Made by a program: the position numbers and the translations under genes
The notes under the pieces: model-generated
The model's input: only the letters and a program-made list of their open reading frames with translations
Database searches by the model: none
Told to the model about the DNA's origin: nothing
Part shown: positions 1 to 3,612 of the stretch, one piece after another
How the letters are laid out: every line of letters starts with the position of its first letter
Numbering within the stretch: the stretch's first letter is position 1
Source of the DNA: an uncultured Bacteroidales bacterium
GTDB taxonomy: Bacteria > Bacteroidota > Bacteroidia > Bacteroidales > Muribaculaceae
Reading direction: 5' to 3'
NCBI GenBank assembly: GCA_949123685.1
Contig: CASBHZ010000120.1
Coordinates: 1-6,061, forward strand
Length of the DNA stretch: 6,061 bases

Positions 1-2
1 GG

Positions 3-47
3 TGGCCCATTTTTTAATGAGTGCCCTGGCCTACTTTTCAGTGAGTA
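3..47. repeat. Two degenerate direct repeats, possible IS21-family end
   Basis: Bases 3-23 and 27-47 form two 21-base units with a 24-base period, matching at 16 of 21 positions; both start TGGCC and end near GAGT. IS21-family insertion sequences carry several short terminal repeats as transposase binding sites, and units of the type GTGGCCCACTTTT are my recollection of that family. The element body would lie left of the window. The outer boundary is unclear; a terminal CA near 52-53 is possible. No transposase coding sequence is visible, so this rests on the repeat pattern alone. Confidence 0.35.
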
Positions 48-63
48 ATTACAATACATGATA

Positions 64-100
64 CAAATAAGACACAAAATCAGCTTTTGTGTCTTATTTG
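64..100 (-). terminator. Perfect 16-bp hairpin ending the PH-protein operon
   Basis: Bases 64-79 and 85-100 are exact reverse complements around a 5-base loop (TCAGC). The hairpin lies 29 bases past the stop codon of the last gene of the minus-strand operon. The stem is AT-rich at its base and no separate T-run follows on the minus strand, so it is either a weak intrinsic terminator or a 3'-end stabilising structure. Being a perfect palindrome, it could also act on plus-strand transcripts leaving the putative mobile element at the left edge. Confidence 0.7.
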
Positions 101-129
101 TTAGATGATTTGCAGTTGTAAGGATACGC

Positions 130-609
130 TTATTTGTTCATTTGCTGCTTTATGTACGCAACCATTTCGACAGGATTGCGACAGCCAAGAACATATTGTT
201 TGTTATCTTTCATTTTTAAGAGTAAGCAGCAGCTCCGGCTACCGTAGTATCCAAAATAGGTTCCGATCATAATGTCGCTGAAATAACCCCAATATCCGAA
301 AAATCCTCCACTACCACACAACCTAAGTCCTCCTGCGGAGGGATAACAAGTATCAACTGCCTGGATTGAATTATAGTTAAATACTTTGGGAGAAGAAAGC
401 AGACGATGAAGCGTAACATTTGACTCGTTTGCTTGTATGGATTTCGGGCAATAGTATAGCCCGGCGATTGTTGCCCCTCCCGTGAGGATGCAGAAAATAG
501 TTAGCTTCTCCGAATTCCCAATTAGAGAGAATATCCCCACCACGCAGAGTATAAGCACTACTGCGGTTACAATCAGGGAATACGCGCTGAATTTGACTTT
601 TTGTTTCAT
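130..609 (-). CDS. Membrane-anchored bacterial PH-domain-like protein
   Basis: The 159-residue product has two predicted membrane helices close together (about residues 9-30 and 36-53), followed by a soluble C-terminal domain. That domain begins with a beta-strand-like stretch (NVTLHRLL), continues through a Gly- and aromatic-rich core (LRLCGSGGFFGYWGYF, about 95-110, then YFGYYGSR), and ends in LLLKMKDNKQYVLGCRNP and a final helix. This matches my memory of Bacteroidales proteins annotated as PH-domain-containing: a helical hairpin anchor with a bacterial PH-like fold facing the cytoplasm. It is the last gene of a three-gene operon, 11 nt after the HTH regulator, and is followed by a hairpin at 64-100. 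Length fits the family as I remember it. No ligand or partner can be read from the sequence, and the biological role is unknown. The family assignment is likely; function is not established. Confidence 0.75.
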   Translation of the reverse strand: MKQKVKFSAYSLIVTAVVLILCVVGIFSLIGNSEKLTIFCILTGGATIAGLYYCPKSIQANESNVTLHRLLSSPKVFNYNSIQAVDTCYPSAGGLRLCGSGGFFGYWGYFSDIMIGTYFGYYGSRSCCLLLKMKDNKQYVLGCRNPVEMVAYIKQQMNK

Positions 610-620
610 ATCGGTATCGT

Positions 621-821
621 TTAATCGGTTTCTTCAAGAATAAAAATGCTCTCGACCGGCTTGCCAAAATATCGGCTTATTTTAAGGGCTAATGGAGTTG
701 ATGGAAGAAAGCGATTTTTCTCAATAGCCACAATAGTCTGACGGCTTACTCCGACAGCTTCGGCAAGCTGTTGTTGGGTAATATCTAACTCGGCGCGCTC
801 CACCTTAATCCTGTTCTTCAT
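621..821 (-). CDS. Small Xre-family HTH transcriptional regulator
   Basis: The 66-residue product is almost entirely one Cro/CI-type helix-turn-helix. Its scaffold helix runs over residues 13-23 (DITQQQLAEAV), the recognition helix starts at SRQTIVAIEKN (26-36), and P-L-A-L-KIS-YF closes the five-helix bundle (about 42-52). The tail GKPVESIFILEE resembles small DNA-binding regulators of the YozG/YgzD type with no sensor domain. It probably binds DNA as a dimer. The ATG at 821 lies inside the upstream membrane-protein gene and the two frames overlap by 17 nt (805-821), which implies translational coupling. The PH-domain gene follows 11 nt later. Small Xre regulators in membrane-protein operons commonly control their own promoter; here that would be the one at 1253-1284, by inference. 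No operator is clearly identifiable. Confidence 0.9.
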   Translation of the reverse strand: MKNRIKVERAELDITQQQLAEAVGVSRQTIVAIEKNRFLPSTPLALKISRYFGKPVESIFILEETD

Positions 822-1224
822 CGTACATCTTATTATAACGGTGCATTTCCAATCTGAAGTTGCATACGAAAATTATTGGGAAAAGCACCAGATTAAAAAC
901 AGTAAACAGCAGAAAGTTTGCACCATTTATCAAAATGGTACAGCAAACGAGCAATATTACATATGCATAAATAGAGTTAAGCAGAGAAGCGAGGCGAATT
1001 GACTTTGTCATTTCGTCCTCTATCCGTTCTTTGGAACAGACGATAAACAATGCACCGAGGGCTATGCCTATAATTGAAGAGTCAATTGCGATGGTTTCAG
1101 AAATACCTGTTCCAAATACGGGCAATTTGTAATAGATAATTAGGCCTGTAATCAGCGACAGGACAAACATAATCCAACCTATCAGTTGGAAGATGTGAGG
1201 GAAAAGGAAATTTTTCATAAGCAT
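805..1224 (-). CDS. Four-helix membrane protein of unknown function
   Basis: The product is 139 residues, or 137 if translation begins at the second ATG (1216-1218), which gives MKNFLFP and may be the better start. Four hydrophobic segments are visible at about residues 10-31, 48-63, 83-99 and 102-122. Between helices 2 and 3 is a charged cytoplasmic loop, SKERIEDEMTKSIRLASL (64-81). That E-D-E then I-R-x-x-SL pattern recurs, as I remember, in uncharacterised Bacteroidota membrane proteins encoded next to small HTH regulators. The C-terminus is charged (RLEMHRYNKMYDEEQD) and overlaps the regulator gene by 17 nt. It is the first gene after a near-consensus promoter, giving a leader of roughly 20 nt with no Shine-Dalgarno sequence, as usual in this phylum. 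It likely works together with the regulator and PH-domain protein; the substrate or signal is unknown. Confidence 0.8.
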   Translation of the reverse strand: MLMKNFLFPHIFQLIGWIMFVLSLITGLIIYYKLPVFGTGISETIAIDSSIIGIALGALFIVCSKERIEDEMTKSIRLASLLNSIYAYVILLVCCTILINGANFLLFTVFNLVLFPIIFVCNFRLEMHRYNKMYDEEQD

Positions 1225-1252
1225 TGGTATTGGTGAGTTCTGTTATTGAGCG

Positions 1253-1284
1253 CAAAGGTAAATAATATTTTTCATATAGACAAA
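1253..1284 (-). promoter_or_regulatory. Bacteroidota promoter of the membrane/HTH/PH operon
   Basis: Read on the minus strand, TTTG (1284-1281) is followed by exactly 20 bases and then TACCTTTG (1260-1253), a full match to the Bacteroidota primary-sigma consensus TTTG-N19-21-TAnnTTTG. The transcription start is expected near 1246, about 20 bases ahead of the membrane-protein start at 1224. This is the strongest promoter match in the window and places all three downstream genes in one transcript. Confidence 0.85.
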
Positions 1285-1383
1285 TAAACTTTACATTTTG
1301 TTTGGTTTATTTGATAATATTTCTCCAACTTATAGGTTTAGAAAGATAGGAAGTATAAGTGCTATTAATTATTATCGTCTAAA

Positions 1384-1429
1384 TCCCCGACTCTGAGTCC
1401 GGTTCACTTCCTTTAGGACCGGTCGGAGA
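1384..1429. repeat. GC-rich imperfect inverted repeat in AT-rich spacer
   Basis: Outer arms TCCCCGAC (1384-1391) and GTCGGAGA (1422-1429) pair with a single mismatch; inner arms GTCC (1397-1400) and GGAC (1416-1419) pair around a 15-base loop. It stands out because the surrounding ~200 bases are strongly AT-rich. There is no T-run directly after it on either strand, so it is not a clear intrinsic terminator. It sits just where similarity to the Crp/Fnr pseudogene stops, so it may mark a deletion or insertion junction. Nature unknown. Confidence 0.4.
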
Positions 1430-1820
1430 CTATCTGATATAATGATTTATAAAGGGTGTTAGATAATACGGAATCCTACTGCATGAAATTGTCCTTGAAA
1501 ATTGTCACGGGTAACAAGTAGATTTCAGAGTCCATTCCTACTATAATAGAAACTTCTGACGGACTTCCACAATAAGAGCCATTGAAATCAGCAACGAACT
1601 CATTTTGAAAGGCGAAGTTCATGGTAGATTCTTCCCCCTCGGAGTTAAGGGTTGTGAATTTGAAATATCCTTTGCATATAAGGCCGATATACTTGCATAC
1701 TAAGCCCTGCTGTGCAAACCGTTCCTCCATCTCTTACCTGCACAACCGTCCATGCTCCACGAAATATGTTCGCAGAGCATCAAGGTCAAGATTCTTCAGA
1801 TATGAGTTAAGCTGTTCCAT
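1413..1820 (-). pseudogene. Broken Crp/Fnr-family transcriptional regulator
   Basis: The frame starts at the ATG at 1820 and reads MEQLNSYLKNLDLDALRTYF, the usual opening of short Bacteroidales Crp/Fnr regulators. TAA at 1736-1734 (codon 29) interrupts it where I expect a Tyr in relatives. The same frame then continues through the cyclic-nucleotide-binding-like beta-roll: RFAQQG, KYIGLICKGYFKF, EFVADFNG, PSEVSII and EIYLLPVT. A TAG follows at 1478-1476, then 20 more codons with family-like content (LSNTLYKSLYQIVSDR) up to a TAA at 1415-1413. The C-terminal winged-HTH DNA-binding domain is absent; intact family members run to roughly 190-220 residues. The longest uninterrupted piece is 84 residues from an internal ATG at 1730, and on its own it could not bind DNA. 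A promoter survives upstream. Three in-frame stops plus loss of the effector domain make pseudogene the best call; the ligand of the ancestral protein is unknown. Confidence 0.85.
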
Positions 1821-1829
1821 TTCAGGGTG

Positions 1830-1861
1830 CAAAGTTACTAAAAATTTCTAAATTATGGAAA
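1830..1861 (-). promoter_or_regulatory. Promoter of the broken Crp/Fnr gene
   Basis: On the minus strand, TTTC (1861-1858) is followed by 20 bases and TAACTTTG (1837-1830), matching TAnnTTTG fully and the upstream TTTG at three of four positions. The predicted start lies only a few bases before the ATG at 1820, so the leader would be very short. The promoter appears intact although the gene it serves is broken. Confidence 0.65.
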
Positions 1862-2224
1862 TTAGAATGTCTGTATGTCAGAAGGTTATGAGATTGAAAC
1901 CATAGAAATCAACGGATTAGAATTGTCTGGGTTTTACTCCGTGAAATCTTCACCGAGCAAAATTCAGAAGATTTTGTTTATCGTGCGCCTATTCTGTCAA
2001 CAGCGCAGAAACCAGAGCGACTACAAGTATCGGCTATCGCATTCGTGTCCTTATTATGAAAACTTACTCTTCCATTCCATAAGTAAGTCTGAAATCAACA
2101 CATAAAGAGATATACCGAAAATTCAAAGATTGGGAACTATTTGGGAACAAAACAATCTGTCACTATCTAAATAAACGTTGAATACCACTCTGTTAAAGAA
2201 TTGTATTCAGCTCAAGCGTGAGAG
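1862..2224. other. Intergenic stretch without an intact gene
   Basis: No frame on either strand gives a convincing complete protein here. The longest plus-strand frame (1875-2105) begins with protein-like residues (YEIETIEINGLEL) but becomes unremarkable. A second plus frame is open from 1898 to 2059 (53 codons), with FVYRAPILSTAQKPERLQVS in the middle and no start codon. A third is open from 2083 to 2181. Such overlapping, startless, partly protein-like stretches suggest decayed genes or chance. TTGGGAAC occurs twice (2130-2137 and 2141-2148), flanked by 6-base inverted arms (AGATTG 2127-2132, CAATCT 2153-2158). Confidence 0.5.
2083..2181 (+). pseudogene. Possible C-terminal gene fragment
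   Basis: After a TAA at 2080-2082 this frame is open for 32 codons to a TGA at 2179-2181. Its content is unusually protein-like for an AT-rich spacer: charged and aromatic residues in a plausible helical pattern (KEIYRKFKDWELFGNKTI, then CHYLNKR before the stop). There is no start codon after the upstream stop, and no promoter or partner gene. I do not recognise the family. It may be the surviving tail of a gene inactivated by mutation, or chance; the short length makes the call weak. Confidence 0.2.
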
Positions 2225-2488
2225 TCAATACCAATTGCCCGTTCCCGACTTGAGGCTCTGGTATGCCCTGATTAGAAGAACGAGCAATAACGCAGAGGCC
2301 TCACGCAAATATGTATATGTTAAAACGATACAGGACTCACGCCCTGTGCCGTCAAAGTATACATATCCACACGCATCTACATCATTGCGTCTATCCTGAC
2401 TAATCATAAGAAATTTACCAGATTTCAAGTCGCCAAGAAAGAGCGTTGAGTATACGCTAAATATAACTATGTCTGCCAACCCTCCCAC
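2225..2488 (-). CDS. Weak hypothetical ORF, GTG start
   Basis: An 87-residue frame begins at a GTG (2488) and ends at 2225; a TAA lies in frame 27 bases upstream of that GTG. A promoter-like sequence (2525-2556) sits about 40 bases ahead. The first half has a beta-strand-like look (DIVIFSVYSTLFLGDLKSGKFLM, DACGYVYFDGTGRES is split across it), and the second half is a Leu/Ala-rich helix-like stretch (REASALLLVLLIRAYQSL). The latter could be a membrane segment or the reflection of a sequence read in the wrong frame. I recognise no family. GTG starts are uncommon in Bacteroidota, and the surrounding DNA holds other decayed-looking material, so this is either a small unknown gene, a fragment, or chance. 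No downstream partner gene lies close by. Confidence 0.25.
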   Translation of the reverse strand: MGGLADIVIFSVYSTLFLGDLKSGKFLMISQDRRNDVDACGYVYFDGTGRESCIVLTYTYLREASALLLVLLIRAYQSLKSGTGNWY

Positions 2489-2524
2489 ATTGCCCTTTGG
2501 ACCTCTGCGAGATGGTTAACGCTG

Positions 2525-2556
2525 CAAAAATAGTCATTTAATTTCATTCTTACAAC
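2525..2556 (-). promoter_or_regulatory. Candidate promoter facing the weak ORF
   Basis: On the minus strand TATTTTTG (2532-2525) matches TAnnTTTG fully. Exactly 20 bases upstream is GTTG (2556-2553), three of four matches to TTTG. It would start transcription near 2518, entering the frame at 2488. The surrounding sequence is AT-rich, which raises the chance of an accidental match. Confidence 0.4.
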
Positions 2557-2715
2557 TCAAAAGAAAAAAGTTTAAAATTTAGTTAAATAACTGCCAATAA
2601 TTTCTGGATGAATGTGGGAAATCGGCAAGGAAGATTACAACTTTGTAGTAATAGAAATCAAGCATATAGCAAAGGTTTTAGCTGCGATTAAACTATTGAT
2701 TAGACCAATATGTGA

Positions 2716-2919
2716 ATTTGTAGGTTTATTAGCGGGATTAATTTTAGCAAAGATGTTAAAAACAATAATCTCCCCAAATGGTATGAAACCACTATTTGGG
2801 AGATTATTGGGAAATTATTTGCTGTCGCCAATCACTCAGTTGTTGATGAGGACGGTGTCCTATTTCAGGGCATGCAAATAGCCATTGAGGTTGAGGAAAG
2901 AACAAGGTTTCTAAAGTGA
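2716..2919 (+). pseudogene. Possible decayed-gene tail, convergent with rpe
   Basis: Following a TGA at 2713-2715, this frame stays open for 67 codons and stops at 2919, overlapping the 3' end of rpe by 9 nt. Its second half reads like a real protein: LPKWYETTIWEIIGKLFAV, then NHSVVDEDGVLFQGM and IAIEVEERTRFLK. There is no ATG near the beginning, so it could be the C-terminal part of a gene whose front was lost or frameshifted. Against this, the intrinsic terminator of the rpe operon lies inside it, and an 89-codon frame from an ATG at 2612 overlaps it with only hydrophobic, shadow-like content. I recognise no family. Confidence 0.25.
2758..2809 (-). terminator. Intrinsic terminator of the truA-ligA-rpe operon
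   Basis: Bases 2763-2779 and 2794-2809 pair over 16 bp with a single bulged C (2775). The 14-base apical region can close further through GGT (2780-2782) and ACC (2788-2790). Read on the minus strand the hairpin is followed at once by TTTTT (2762-2758), the classic layout of a Rho-independent terminator. It lies about 100 bases downstream of the rpe stop codon and is the only such structure between rpe and the next minus-strand feature. Confidence 0.8.
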
Positions 2920-3555
2920 CCTGAGGGTGGCGATTGCGGAGGCGGGGTCAGGGGCATTGAAGACATAGCTGCCTGCTACGAGGATGTCGGCGCTTGCTTT
3001 GGCAAGTTCGGCACCCGTATTCCCGTTTACTCCTCCGTCAATTTCTATCTTAGCCTTGGAACCGGTCCTTTCGATCAGTTTTTTGAGCTGTTTTACTTTT
3101 TCAATTGTATGCGGTATAAATTTCTGCCCTCCGAATCCAGGTTCTACCGACATTAGCAATACCATGTCAAGTTCTCCAATTATGTCTTCCAGCACAGATA
3201 TTGGAGTTGCCGGACATAATGTAACCCCGGCTTTCATGCCGGCTTGGTGGATGTTGGAAACTGTGCTGTAAAGGTGAAGGCAAGCTTCCTGGTGCACGTT
3301 CATGATGTCGGCACCGAGGTCGCGTACCTGCGAGATCCATTTCTCCGGTTCCACGATCATCAAGTGCACGTCGAGAGGCTTTTCGCATATCTTCGCGATC
3401 GGCTCAAGCACCGGAAATCCGAAGGATATATTGGGCACGAACACTCCATCCATAACATCAAGATGAAGCATGTCGGCATCAGACCTGTTTATCATTTCTA
3501 TGTCTTTGCCGAGATTGGTAAAATCTGCTGCTAAAAGAGAAGGGGATACGAGCAT
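2911..3555 (-). CDS. rpe: Ribulose-phosphate 3-epimerase
   Basis: Interconverts D-ribulose 5-phosphate and D-xylulose 5-phosphate in the cytoplasmic non-oxidative pentose phosphate pathway. The 214-residue product is a complete single-domain TIM barrel of normal family length. Visible signatures are PSLLAADF (Ser6 contacts substrate), HLDVMDGVFVPN with His31 and the catalytic, metal-binding Asp33, DVHLMI with metal-binding His64, MSVEPGFGGQKF (135-146, phosphate-side loop), EIDGGV with the second catalytic Asp173, and LVAGSYVFN (192-200) closing the phosphate-binding site. All four expected metal ligands are present. The ATG at 3555 is directly followed by the conserved N-terminus, so the start is secure. 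It lies 57 nt after ligA with no promoter match in the spacer, so it is probably co-transcribed with ligA and ends at the terminator at 2758-2809. Confidence 0.97.
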   Translation of the reverse strand: MLVSPSLLAADFTNLGKDIEMINRSDADMLHLDVMDGVFVPNISFGFPVLEPIAKICEKPLDVHLMIVEPEKWISQVRDLGADIMNVHQEACLHLYSTVSNIHQAGMKAGVTLCPATPISVLEDIIGELDMVLLMSVEPGFGGQKFIPHTIEKVKQLKKLIERTGSKAKIEIDGGVNGNTGAELAKASADILVAGSYVFNAPDPASAIATLRSL

Positions 3556-3570
3556 GGGAGGGTTGATAAT

Positions 3571-3598
3571 TAATAATTAATGGTTAATAATTAATGGT
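3571..3598. repeat. Perfect tandem 14-mer in the ligA-rpe spacer
   Basis: TAATAATTAATGGT occurs twice back to back (3571-3584, 3585-3598) with no mismatch, and a shortened copy of the TTAAT/ATTAA pattern continues on the left. The two units fill half of the 57-base gap between ligA and rpe. AT-rich spacers of this type are frequent between co-oriented Bacteroidales genes; whether they have a role in translation, mRNA processing or are slippage products is not shown by the sequence. Confidence 0.9.
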
Positions 3599-3612
3599 TT
3601 AGGTTGGGATGA

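Noticed and set aside
1328..1360. ACTTATA / TATAAGT inverted arms as an operator
   Set aside because: Seven-base arms with a 19-base gap are easily expected by chance in such AT-rich DNA, and the site lies upstream of the mapped promoter with no other support.
1384..1430. tRNA gene or tRNA remnant, suggested by the GC-rich folded segment
   Set aside because: No cloverleaf, anticodon stem or T-arm consensus can be built from it.
2612..2881. Plus-strand 89-codon ORF as a membrane protein gene
   Set aside because: It is hydrophobic but without family resemblance, contains the rpe operon terminator, and overlaps a more protein-like frame; no promoter match precedes it.
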